The notes under the pieces are model-generated. The model was given only the letters and a program-made list of their open reading frames with translations. It ran no database searches and had not been told where the DNA came from. Source: UBA1715 sp045615765 (GTDB taxonomy: Bacteria; Bacteroidota; Bacteroidia; Bacteroidales; UBA1715). From it: a stretch of DNA of 64,000 bases. This document shows, piece by piece, positions 17,285 to 25,506 of the stretch. The first letter of the stretch is position 1. Each line of letters starts with the position of its first letter. Made by a program: the position numbers and the translations under genes. The stretch spans positions 44,753 through 108,752 of the forward strand of contig JAZLFM010000054.1 of assembly GCA_045615765.1 (NCBI GenBank). The letters run 5' to 3'.

Positions 17285-19087
17285 CTAAGCTTTCTTTTCA
17301 CGCTTACGTTCATTTTCGTCAAGAATTATCTTACGTAAACGAAGTGATTTAGGAGTAACTTCCAAATATTCATCTTTACGAATATACTCCATACATTCTT
17401 CCAAAGACATTTTTCTTGCTGGAGAAATTGCAACCTTTTCATCAGAACCAGAAGCACGCATATTTGTCAATTTCTTACTCTTGCAAACATTGATTACAAG
17501 ATCATTTTCACGAATATGTTCACCAATTACTTGACCCGCATAAACTTCTTCACCTGGTTCAATAAAGAATGTACCTCTATCTTGTAGTTTATCAATTGCA
17601 TAAGCAAATGTTTGACCTGATTCCATTGCAATCAAAGCACCATTGTCTTTTTCTGGCATATCACCTTTCCAAGGCTCGAAACCAGTGAACAAGTGAGAAA
17701 TTACAGCTTCACCTTCAGTTGCTGTCAACATACTACTTGTCAAACCAATAAGACCACGAGAAGGAATAGAAAATTCAAGATGAACACGATCATTCTTTGT
17801 TGTCATGTTCTTCATTTCTCCCTTACGTTGAGTTAACAATTCAATTACTTTACCAGAAAGACGTTCAGGAACATGAACAGTAACTTGTTCCATCGGTTCA
17901 CATTTTTGACCATCAATTTCTTTGATAATTACTTGTGGTTGTCCGATTTGAAGTTCATATCCTTCACGACGCATTGTTTCAATCAACACAGACAAGTGCA
18001 TAATACCACGTCCAAACACATTGAATGAATCTGCCGCACCTGTTTCTTCAATACGCAAAGCAAGATTTTTTTCCAACTCTTTATATAAGCGTTCACGCAA
18101 GTGACGTGATGTTACAAATTTACCTTCTTTTCCAAAGAAAGGAGAATCATTATTTGTGAACACCATAGACATTGTTGGTTCATCAATTGTAATTGCTGGA
18201 AGAGCTTCAGGATTTTCGAAGTCTGCAACTGTATCACCGATTTCGAATCCGTCCAAACCTACAATAGCACAGATTTCACCACATTGAATTTCTTGTTTTG
18301 TTTTTTCCTTACCAAGACCTTCAAAAGTATATAGTTCCTTAATTTTTGATTTTACAGTTGAACCATCACGCTTCATTAGCGTTACGTTTTGTCCTCCTAC
18401 TAATGTACCACGAGCGATACGTCCCACTGCAATACGACCAATATACGAAGAATAATCAAGAGAAGTAATTCTCATTTGAGTTGTACCTTCAACAACTTTT
18501 GGTGCTGGAATCACTTCCAAAATTGTGTCTAACAAATATGTAAAATCTGCTGTTGGAGTTTTCCAGTCTGGACCCATCCAACCTTGTTTTGATGATCCAT
18601 AAACAGTTTTAAAATCCAATTGATCTTCACTTGCATTCAAGTTACACATCAAATCAAAAACTGCTTCATTTGCACCTTCTGGGTCACAGTTTGGTTTGTC
18701 AACTTTATTTACAACTACGATAGGTTTCAAATTCATTTCGATTGCTTTTTCAAGCACGAAACGAGTTTGAGGCATAGGACCTTCAAATGCATCAACAAGA
18801 AGCAAACAACCATCAGCCATATTAAGCACACGCTCAACTTCACCACCGAAGTCAGAGTGTCCCGGAGTATCAATAATATTGATTTTTACTCCTTTATAAC
18901 GTACCGAAACGTTTTTAGAAAGAATAGTGATACCACGTTCTCTTTCCAAATCGTTATTGTCAAGAATCAAATCTTGAACTTCTTCATTTTCGCGGAATGT
19001 TTTTACTTGATGTAAAATTCTGTCAACCAATGTCGTTTTTCCGTGGTCAACGTGTGCAATAATCGCAATGTTTCTAATGTCCTGCAT
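17285..19087 (-). CDS. typA: Ribosome-associated GTPase TypA/BipA
   Basis: A 600-residue translational GTPase related to EF-G that assists 50S assembly and growth at low temperature or under stress. G1 is AHVDHGKTTL, switch II is DTPGHSDFGGEVER, G4 is NKVDKP. EF-G-like domains III and V follow, then the TypA-specific C-terminal domain (EYLEVTPKSLRLRK ends it). Length matches the family (about 600-610). It is a single gene with its own terminator and no strict promoter match upstream. Confidence 0.97.
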   Translation of the reverse strand: MQDIRNIAIIAHVDHGKTTLVDRILHQVKTFRENEEVQDLILDNNDLERERGITILSKNVSVRYKGVKINIIDTPGHSDFGGEVERVLNMADGCLLLVDAFEGPMPQTRFVLEKAIEMNLKPIVVVNKVDKPNCDPEGANEAVFDLMCNLNASEDQLDFKTVYGSSKQGWMGPDWKTPTADFTYLLDTILEVIPAPKVVEGTTQMRITSLDYSSYIGRIAVGRIARGTLVGGQNVTLMKRDGSTVKSKIKELYTFEGLGKEKTKQEIQCGEICAIVGLDGFEIGDTVADFENPEALPAITIDEPTMSMVFTNNDSPFFGKEGKFVTSRHLRERLYKELEKNLALRIEETGAADSFNVFGRGIMHLSVLIETMRREGYELQIGQPQVIIKEIDGQKCEPMEQVTVHVPERLSGKVIELLTQRKGEMKNMTTKNDRVHLEFSIPSRGLIGLTSSMLTATEGEAVISHLFTGFEPWKGDMPEKDNGALIAMESGQTFAYAIDKLQDRGTFFIEPGEEVYAGQVIGEHIRENDLVINVCKSKKLTNMRASGSDEKVAISPARKMSLEECMEYIRKDEYLEVTPKSLRLRKIILDENERKREKKA

Positions 19088-19192
19088 TTGTGTATAATTT
19101 TCGCTGCAAATTTCGTTTAATTTTTTTTTTATGCAAGCACATTATAGTATTTCAACAAAAAAATACATACAACTGTTATACTTATAAAACAA
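19088..19192. other. Intergenic region upstream of typA
   Basis: A/T-rich, with a T10 run at 19122-19131. No gene, tRNA or clear TAnnTTTG element was found. Confidence 0.5.
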
Positions 19193-19222
19193 AAAAAGGA
19201 AGCCACAACTGACTTCCTTTTT
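19193..19222 (-). terminator. Terminator of the alpha-oxoamine synthase gene
   Basis: AAAAAGGAAG and CTTCCTTTTT form a stem around a short loop, followed on the minus strand by a T-rich run, 24 bases past the stop codon. Confidence 0.85.
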
Positions 19223-19245
19223 ATAAATTAGTAAAACGAGTTTGA

Positions 19246-20505
19246 CTATTTTACTGTAAAGTTTCTCATTTCTTCAGAGTCATATTCTCCTCTTTCCAAT
19301 TTTTCTTTAACTTCTTTGAATGCATTCAAAGTATAGTCAACATCTTCAATTGTGTGAGATGCAGTAGAAATCATACGGAAAATAATCATTCCAAGAGGAA
19401 TAACTGGGTAAACTACGATAGAGCAGAAAATCTTATAGTTTTCACGTAAATCGTATGCAATATTAGCTGCTTGGTTAGGACCTCCCTTCAATGAAATTGG
19501 AGTAACGCAAGCTTCTGAAGGACCGATATCAAAACCAAGATCGCGGAAACCTTTTTGCAAGCGACGAGTAACAGTCCATAATTTCTTACGAAGTTCATCA
19601 CCTTCTGGGCTATCGATAATTTCTAGACGTTTCAAACATCCTTCAACGATTGGAAGAGGCAATGCTTTTGCATAGATTTGAGAACGCATATTGTAACGTA
19701 AGAAATCAATTACATGTTTTTTTGTAGCAATGAAACCACCGATAATAGCCATTGATTTTGCATAAGCACCAATGTAAATATCAATTTCATCCATTACGCC
19801 AAAATGTTCAGAAGTACCACGACCTGTAGGACCCATGTTACCGAAACCATGAGCATCGTCGATCATAATACGGAAGTTGTATTTTTTCTTAAGTGCAACA
19901 ATTTGGTCAAGAATACCAAGAGCACCAGTCATACCATATACACCTTCAGTAATAAGAAGAACGCCACCACCTTGAGCTTCAGCTTCTTTAGTAGCGATTT
20001 TCAATTTTTGTTCACAGCTAACGATATCGTTATGTTTGAATTTGTATGATTTTGCATTGCTCAAACGGATACCATCAAGCAAACAAGCATGTGCTTCAGC
20101 ATCAACAACGATAATATCGTGACGAGTCAACAAAGAATCAATTGTAGAAACAATACCTTGGTAACCAAAGTTGAACAAGAAAGCAGCTTCTTTCTTTTCG
20201 AAAGCGGCAAGTCTTCTTTCCAATTCTTCGTGAAGACTAGTATTACCAGTCAACATACGGCTACCCATTGGAGCAGCAAGTCCCCAACGTACAGCAGCTT
20301 CACCATCAACTCTACGAACTTCAGGATGGTTAGCTAAACCTAAATAGTTATTTAAACTCCAGCAAAGAACATCTTTACCTTGAAATTTCATATGAGCACC
20401 GATTTCACCTTCCAATTTTGGGAATGCGAAATATCCTTCAACTCTTTCTCTAAACTGACCTATTGGACCACCAGTAGACTCAGCAATTCGATCAAAAATA
20501 TCCAT
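19246..20505 (-). CDS. Alpha-oxoamine synthase (BioF/KBL/SPT-like PLP enzyme)
   Basis: A 419-residue fold-type I PLP enzyme that joins an amino acid to an acyl-thioester with loss of CO2. Family motifs: CWSLNNYLGLANHPEV, GSRMLTGNTSLHEELERRLA, FNFGYQGIVSTI, VDAEAHACLLDG, the PLP-binding Asp in MIDDAHGFGNMGPTGRGTSE, and the Schiff-base Lys in IGAYAKSMAIIGGF. No biotin, threonine-degradation or lipid gene is adjacent, so the substrate is open. Serine palmitoyltransferase (sphingolipids) or a cysteate acyltransferase (sulfonolipids) are plausible in Bacteroidota; BioF and Kbl remain possible. It is monocistronic with promoter and terminator. Confidence 0.88.
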   Translation of the reverse strand: MDIFDRIAESTGGPIGQFRERVEGYFAFPKLEGEIGAHMKFQGKDVLCWSLNNYLGLANHPEVRRVDGEAAVRWGLAAPMGSRMLTGNTSLHEELERRLAAFEKKEAAFLFNFGYQGIVSTIDSLLTRHDIIVVDAEAHACLLDGIRLSNAKSYKFKHNDIVSCEQKLKIATKEAEAQGGGVLLITEGVYGMTGALGILDQIVALKKKYNFRIMIDDAHGFGNMGPTGRGTSEHFGVMDEIDIYIGAYAKSMAIIGGFIATKKHVIDFLRYNMRSQIYAKALPLPIVEGCLKRLEIIDSPEGDELRKKLWTVTRRLQKGFRDLGFDIGPSEACVTPISLKGGPNQAANIAYDLRENYKIFCSIVVYPVIPLGMIIFRMISTASHTIEDVDYTLNAFKEVKEKLERGEYDSEEMRNFTVK

Positions 20506-20535
20506 AGACTTTATTAAATTTTACATCATTTTATG

Positions 20536-20543
20536 CAAAAATA
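20536..20543 (-). promoter_or_regulatory. -7 promoter element of the alpha-oxoamine synthase gene
   Basis: TATTTTTG on the minus strand, 30 bases upstream of the start codon. Confidence 0.55.
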
Positions 20544-20645
20544 CATTTTTTCTATTTCTAAAGACAGATAAAGTCTTTTTTTTACCTATTCACATAGCAT
20601 ATTTTTACAAATAATCCGTATTCTTGCGTAATAGAAAAGACAAAG

Positions 20646-22250
20646 ATGTTTCATTTATTTTCTTCCGACATATCTTCTATTCCTCTACCGAATCTATTTA
20701 CTTGCCCGTTTTGCTATAGTCCTCACCCATTATGTGTTTTAGCAAAAGAAGAAGTCAATACATTTCTTAAAAATAACGCAGAACTATTATCGGCAGCAGA
20801 AGAAGGAAAAATGTTTGGCGTACTAATCGTACAAAATGAACGGAAAGAAATCGGATTTCTTGCGGCATTTTCCGGTCAATTGGCAGGAAAGAATCAGCAC
20901 GATTATTTTGTTCCTCCCGTATTTGACATTCTACAAGATAGAAAATTCTATCTTGACGAAGACAAGGATATTTCTGCCATAAACGAGAGAATTAAAACAA
21001 TAGAACAATCGAAAGAATACCTGCAAGCAAAAGCAGATGTTTTAACAGGTAAGACAGAAAAAGAAACAACTTTACAGAAAATCAAAGAAGAGATGCGTGC
21101 TGCAAAGTTGGCGCGAGAAGAACAGAGGAAACGTCATCTCTCCGAAGAAGAGACACAACAACTTATACGGGAAAGTCAATTTCAAAAAGCAGAATACAAA
21201 CGATTAGAAAAGAAATTCAATGAAAAACTCGCAGTTTGTGAACAAGCATTACAAACTTTGGAACAGACAATTGACTCATTAAAAAAAGAACGCAAGCAAC
21301 TATCTGCCAAGCTACAAGAGAAATTGTTCTCAAGTTTTTACTTCTTAAACGCCCGAAAAGAGCAAAAAAGTTTGTTCAATATATTTAAAGACTACAAACA
21401 AGCATTTCCACCTGCAGGAGCTGGAGAATGTGCTGCACCTCGACTACTACAAAGAGCATACGCTCTTAATTACCAACCTATTGCCATGGCTGAATTTTGG
21501 TATGGGAAATCACCTAAGCAAGAAGTAAAAATTCATGGTAATTTTTATCCTGCATGCAAACAAAAATGTGAACCTATTCTACATTTTATGTTACAAGGAT
21601 TATCTGTCGAGGAAAATCGTTTGATAAAGAAAAACTTAACTATCAAAATCATATATGAAGACGATACATTGTTAGTCGTTAACAAACCTTCAGGAATGCT
21701 TTCTGTTCCAGGGAAAAGCGAACAAATTTCCGCCTACGAACAAGCCAAAGCAATAACAAATTCAGAAGTTTACACTGTACACAGATTGGATATGGATACT
21801 TCCGGAATATTAGTTTTTGCAAAAACATTAGAAGCACAAAACAATCTACAGCAACAATTTGAAAAAAGACAAACAAAGAAGAAATATATTGCTATTGTAG
21901 AAGGAACTCCAGAAAATAAATCTGGGCAAATATCACTTCCACTTATACCCGATATAGAAAATAGGCCATATCAAATAGTGAACATCGAACACGGGAAAGA
22001 AGCTGAAACCTACTATGAAATCATAGAAAAGCTAAACGATCGAACACGAATTGCATTTTTTCCAAAAACTGGGCGTACTCATCAGTTACGCATACATGCG
22101 GCACATACACAAGGGTTAAATTGTCCAATTGTTGGAGACAATTTATATGGAAAACCTGCCGACAGACTATATCTACACGCAGAACAACTACAATGTATTC
22201 ATCCACAAACAGGAGAAACAATTACATTTACTTGTCAAGTACCTTTTTAA
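20646..22250 (+). CDS. RluA-family pseudouridine synthase with long N-terminal extension
   Basis: A 534-residue protein whose C-terminal part (about 320-530) is an RluA-type pseudouridine synthase: IIYEDDTLLVVNKPSGMLSV, catalytic Asp in VHRLDMDTSGILVFAK, KKKYIAIVEG, and GRTHQLRIHAAH. It isomerises uridines in rRNA or tRNA. The first 320 residues contain a Cys-containing opening (FTCPFCYSPHPLCVLA), a small globular part and a long Lys/Glu-rich coiled coil (about 110-230). The same long layout is known among Bacteroidota members, so the extension is not an artefact, but its role (RNA or ribosome docking?) is unknown. The HAD phosphatase gene follows by 4 bases. Confidence 0.92.
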   Translation: MFHLFSSDISSIPLPNLFTCPFCYSPHPLCVLAKEEVNTFLKNNAELLSAAEEGKMFGVLIVQNERKEIGFLAAFSGQLAGKNQHDYFVPPVFDILQDRKFYLDEDKDISAINERIKTIEQSKEYLQAKADVLTGKTEKETTLQKIKEEMRAAKLAREEQRKRHLSEEETQQLIRESQFQKAEYKRLEKKFNEKLAVCEQALQTLEQTIDSLKKERKQLSAKLQEKLFSSFYFLNARKEQKSLFNIFKDYKQAFPPAGAGECAAPRLLQRAYALNYQPIAMAEFWYGKSPKQEVKIHGNFYPACKQKCEPILHFMLQGLSVEENRLIKKNLTIKIIYEDDTLLVVNKPSGMLSVPGKSEQISAYEQAKAITNSEVYTVHRLDMDTSGILVFAKTLEAQNNLQQQFEKRQTKKKYIAIVEGTPENKSGQISLPLIPDIENRPYQIVNIEHGKEAETYYEIIEKLNDRTRIAFFPKTGRTHQLRIHAAHTQGLNCPIVGDNLYGKPADRLYLHAEQLQCIHPQTGETITFTCQVPF

Positions 22251-22254
22251 TTTT

Positions 22255-22938
22255 ATGAAACATATTTCTACCATAATTTTCGACCTCGACGGAACGCTCA
22301 TGGATTCCCTACAAGACCTAGCCAATAGCGTCAATTATACTTTACAGTCAATGAACCTACCACAACGAACGATAGAAGAAATTAGAGAATTTGTAGGGAA
22401 TGGCGTACGAATGTTGGTAATACGAGCACTACAAGCTTCTTTACAAGATATACATTCAGACAAAAAATATGAAGAACTCATAGACGATGCAATGTCTTGT
22501 TTTAGAAAACATTACATGATACATTGCAAAGAGAACACAAGACCATATGATGGCATTATGGAAATGTTACACTCACTTCATGAGAAAGGATACAAACTTG
22601 CCATTGTATCCAACAAACCACAAAAAGGAGTATCTATACTTCAAGAAGACTTCTTTTCACAATATGTACCAGTTGCTATCGGTGAAAACGAAGCAGAAGG
22701 CATTGCAAAGAAACCTGCTCCCGACATGGTAAGAAAAGCCTTACAAGAACTACATGAGACTAACGAACATGCTATCTATATTGGAGATTCTGATGTTGAT
22801 ATTGCTACAGCAAAAAACGCTGGTGTGCCTTGTATCTCCGTATTATGGGGATTTCGTTCAAAAGAATTTCTACAAAATCATGGAGCGACAGTATTCGCAG
22901 CTTCACCATCAGAGATTGTTTCGATTGTTTCCGAATAG
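22255..22938 (+). CDS. HAD-family phosphatase, phosphoglycolate phosphatase type
   Basis: A 227-residue HAD hydrolase. Motif I IIFDLDGTLMDS (nucleophile Asp), motif II VSNKP, the motif III Lys before PAPDM, and motif IV GDSDVDIATAKNAG are present. A helical cap (C1 type) lies between motifs I and II. The closest named group is Gph (2-phosphoglycolate salvage), but HAD specificity cannot be fixed by eye. ATG 22255 gives the standard start directly before motif I; longer in-frame starts would lie inside the pseudouridine synthase gene. Its last 61 bases overlap the oppositely oriented NlpC/P60 gene. Confidence 0.9.
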   Translation: MKHISTIIFDLDGTLMDSLQDLANSVNYTLQSMNLPQRTIEEIREFVGNGVRMLVIRALQASLQDIHSDKKYEELIDDAMSCFRKHYMIHCKENTRPYDGIMEMLHSLHEKGYKLAIVSNKPQKGVSILQEDFFSQYVPVAIGENEAEGIAKKPAPDMVRKALQELHETNEHAIYIGDSDVDIATAKNAGVPCISVLWGFRSKEFLQNHGATVFAASPSEIVSIVSE

Positions 22939-23564
22939 GATTTTCTTTGTAATGCTACATAATCAACAAGATCAGGTATTGGATAGCGTCCATATCCCAT
23001 AAAACGCTGATTATAATAAGCAGTTGAAGGATAGTTTGTTAGAATCACCCCACCATGAGTTGCCGCATGTATAAATCGCACAATATTATTTGCAGTATCA
23101 ACATCTACAACTAAACCGACATGTCCGACCGACTTTCGTCCATTTCTTCCCATAAAAAAGATTAAATCTCCTTGTTGTACACTATCGTTTGAAATTTTTT
23201 GAGGAGTGCCTAGATATTGTGCAGTTGAACTAGAAGGTAGTGTTATGCCAAAATGTGAAAACACATATCCTGTAAATCCAGAACAATCAAAATAATTCGG
23301 GCCTTTGGAACCATAATTATACGGAGTACCAAGGTAACTTTCTGCATAACAAATAAGAGAATCTATACAAGATTTTTTAAAAACGCCTATCGTATCATAC
23401 GCGATTTTTTCTTGCATCGCAGCAGTATCTTTCACCGATGCTGCCAAGTCTTCTTCTATGGTTTCAATAATAAGAGAATCAAGAGTTTGTGAAAAAGACA
23501 CACCAATCCAAAAGACAAAAGTCATCGTCAAGAAGAATCGTTGTATCTGATAAAAAACTTTCAC
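22878..23564 (-). CDS. NlpC/P60 (C40) peptidoglycan endopeptidase
   Basis: About 228 residues: a signal peptide (VKVFYQIQRFFLTMTFVFWI...SFSQ), then an NlpC/P60 domain with catalytic Cys in NYFDCSGFTGYVF, His in SVGHVGLVVD and a later polar residue in FIHAATHGGV. It should cut peptide stems of peptidoglycan in the periplasm. The start is set at GTG 23564, because a TACTTTTG promoter element lies at 23584-23591, excluding the much longer upstream frame. The next ATG (23525) would leave too short a signal peptide. The C-terminal 20 residues overlap the phosphatase gene on the other strand. Confidence 0.88.
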   Translation of the reverse strand: MKVFYQIQRFFLTMTFVFWIGVSFSQTLDSLIIETIEEDLAASVKDTAAMQEKIAYDTIGVFKKSCIDSLICYAESYLGTPYNYGSKGPNYFDCSGFTGYVFSHFGITLPSSSTAQYLGTPQKISNDSVQQGDLIFFMGRNGRKSVGHVGLVVDVDTANNIVRFIHAATHGGVILTNYPSTAYYNQRFMGYGRYPIPDLVDYVALQRKSYSETIETISDGEAANTVAP

Positions 23565-23583
23565 TTTCTTTTTATTTTGCAGG

Positions 23584-23591
23584 CAAAAGTA
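23584..23591 (-). promoter_or_regulatory. -7 promoter element of the NlpC/P60 gene
   Basis: TACTTTTG on the minus strand, 19 bases upstream of GTG 23564; it decides the start. Confidence 0.6.
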
Positions 23592-23699
23592 CGAAAAAAA
23601 GACCAGTCTAAACCATACACATAAAAAATCAACATTTAGCCATGTCTTTTTCTTCTGTTTTGAAACATTTTTTCTAATTTTAACGCAAATTATTACAAT

Positions 23700-24596
23700 A
23701 TGAAAAGTCCATTTGTACAATACATATCAAATGCCGGTGTAACAGTGGGAATCATCCCTGAAATTGGCGGAACAATAGTTTTTCTATCCAAAGACAATTC
23801 TCCAAATCTTATAAAATCAAATCCTGATTTATGGGATTACACAAAGAAGCCACAAGTAAATGAAAACACCGATTTTGTATCGTACTGCGGACATACAATA
23901 TGGCTCGGTCCGCAAAAAGAATGGTGGATTCATCAGTCTGTCAATCCTGAGAAAAAACATTCAGCGGCAGATTGGCCACCAGACCCATATCTTTACATAG
24001 CTGATTATAAAGTTATTACTAAAACTGAATCAGCCATACATTTACAAGGGCCACACAGTCCAATTTCCGGCATCACAATAGAAAAAGAAATTGCTGTAAA
24101 TCCAGACGGAAGTGTATTTATTCAAGCAAGTATTACCAATACAAGCAATGAGCCACAAGCATGGGACATTTGGCACAATACTCGCTTTGATGGGAAGTGT
24201 AAAATGAGCGTTGCTGCGACACAAGAAAACATTAAAGTCGTTCCTGTTTTAAATGAAAATTCTACAGAAATGCCATTTTCAACAGAATCTGATACATTTT
24301 CATACATACCAACAAAACCATCAGCTGAATTTTCAGAGAGAAGTTCAAAGACATTTATTTATCCAACAAAACCAGAAATCACAATAGAAACGCCAACACA
24401 CTTGGTTCAAGTATTGTTTACATTACACGACAAGAAAGAAATTCACCCTGACCAAGGTCTTGTCGAAATTTATAACCACACAGAACATTGTGAAGGAAAT
24501 GATTTATTGGAAATTGAATATCATTCCCCATACAAATCATTACAAGTAGGAGAAAAATTCTCTGCATGGGAAGTTTGGAAAATCACAGAAAAATAA
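23700..24596 (+). CDS. DUF4380 domain-containing protein
   Basis: A 298-residue protein with no signal peptide. It resembles the DUF4380 family, predicted to have a galactose-mutarotase-like beta-supersandwich: GVTVGIIPEIGGTIVFLSKD at the N-terminus, CGHTIWLGPQKEWW, GITIEKEIAVNPDGSVFIQASITN, and LLEIEYHSPYKSLQVGEKFSAWEVWK at the C-terminus. A sugar- or polysaccharide-related role is the usual guess; no catalytic activity can be claimed. It is divergent from the NlpC/P60 gene and is followed by a 51-residue gene after 6 bases. Confidence 0.8.
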   Translation: MKSPFVQYISNAGVTVGIIPEIGGTIVFLSKDNSPNLIKSNPDLWDYTKKPQVNENTDFVSYCGHTIWLGPQKEWWIHQSVNPEKKHSAADWPPDPYLYIADYKVITKTESAIHLQGPHSPISGITIEKEIAVNPDGSVFIQASITNTSNEPQAWDIWHNTRFDGKCKMSVAATQENIKVVPVLNENSTEMPFSTESDTFSYIPTKPSAEFSERSSKTFIYPTKPEITIETPTHLVQVLFTLHDKKEIHPDQGLVEIYNHTEHCEGNDLLEIEYHSPYKSLQVGEKFSAWEVWKITEK

Positions 24597-24602
24597 AAGA
24601 CT

Positions 24603-24758
24603 ATGGAATTAGAAGTTATCACCAACGAAGAAGAATATTCTAGTGTTTTACAACGCATTGACGAACTTATGAATGCTAAAAAAGGAACTCCAGAATACGA
24701 CGAACTACAGAAATTAACAGACCTAATCGAAGATTACGAAGACGGACTTTGCTCATAA
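24603..24758 (+). CDS. 51-residue protein resembling the N-terminus of HigA antitoxins
   Basis: A short gene, ATG 24603 to TAA 24758, encoding MELEVITNEEEYSSVLQRID, then ELMNAKKGTPEYDELQKLTD and LIEDYEDGLCS. The pattern I-x-[TN]-E-x-[ED]-Y-x-x-x-L-x-R-I-[DE]-x-L-M-[DN]-A-x-x-GTPE-x-[DE]-E-L-x-x-L-x-x-L-I-E-x-Y-E is that of the helical region before the helix-turn-helix of HigA-type antitoxins. The helix-turn-helix itself is absent and no toxin gene is adjacent. It lies 6 bases after DUF4380 and 3 bases before the SPOR gene, so it is cotranscribed with them. It could be a domesticated remnant or an independent small protein. Confidence 0.7.
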   Translation: MELEVITNEEEYSSVLQRIDELMNAKKGTPEYDELQKLTDLIEDYEDGLCS

Positions 24759-24761
24759 TCA

Positions 24762-25439
24762 ATGAAAAAAACACTTTTTATTTCTTTTTTATTACTGATA
24801 GGATTACGCGGTTTTGCACAATCAACTGACGCGACATTGACAGTACAAGACACCGTTGTTTCCAACATTACTATTTCGTCTGAGCCCGAAGATACTTCTA
24901 AAAGCACTCTTCCTCAACTCATTCTATTAAATAGAACTCAAGCAACAAAACCTATCATAGAAAATATCGCCTCTGAAATTCCAAACAACGACACAGTTCA
25001 ACCTGTAGTTCGTATAAAAGTGGTTACAACAGAAGAACTACTTGCAAAAGAGCAAAAAATCGCACAAGCAGAATCTGCGCCAGTCAAAGCAAAAATTACA
25101 GCTACCGACACGAAGAAAACTGAATCGTATGCCGACTCTGAAGACACAACTGTTGTGCAAGGAAGAACATACAAAATACAAGTGCTTGCACTACGAAAAG
25201 AATCTAAAGAAACACTCTCTACAATACAAAAAGATTTAGGGGAGCAAACACCAGTTGCCATAGAAATCGATGGCGAACTAAACAAATATATGGTTGGCGA
25301 ATTCAACACTTATTATAACGCCCTAACCTTTAGAGATTCTTTAGTAAAAAAAGGTTACAAAGGTGCATTTGTTGTTGTTTACTATAAAGGTAATCGTGTA
25401 TCTCGTCAAGAAAATGGTTTCGTAAAAGTCAAGAAATAG
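24762..25439 (+). CDS. SPOR-domain periplasmic protein
   Basis: A 225-residue protein with a signal peptide (MKKTLFISFLLLIGLRGFAQ), a disordered Thr/Lys-rich linker, and a C-terminal SPOR domain (about 145-222: GRTYKIQVLALRKESKETLS, LNKYMVGEFNTYYNALTFRDSLVKKGYKGAFVVVY). SPOR domains bind glycan strands stripped of peptide, usually at division sites. It is probably cotranscribed with the 51-residue gene upstream. Confidence 0.9.
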   Translation: MKKTLFISFLLLIGLRGFAQSTDATLTVQDTVVSNITISSEPEDTSKSTLPQLILLNRTQATKPIIENIASEIPNNDTVQPVVRIKVVTTEELLAKEQKIAQAESAPVKAKITATDTKKTESYADSEDTTVVQGRTYKIQVLALRKESKETLSTIQKDLGEQTPVAIEIDGELNKYMVGEFNTYYNALTFRDSLVKKGYKGAFVVVYYKGNRVSRQENGFVKVKK

Positions 25440-25506
25440 CAGACTCACGACAATAGTTTACCTTGTTTTGAGTTAAAAAATGTAATTTCGCAGACAATTC
25501 ATACAA

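Noticed and set aside
18620..19015. 131-codon antisense frame in typA
   Set aside because: It lies wholly within the conserved GTPase domain of typA on the opposite strand and has no protein-like features.
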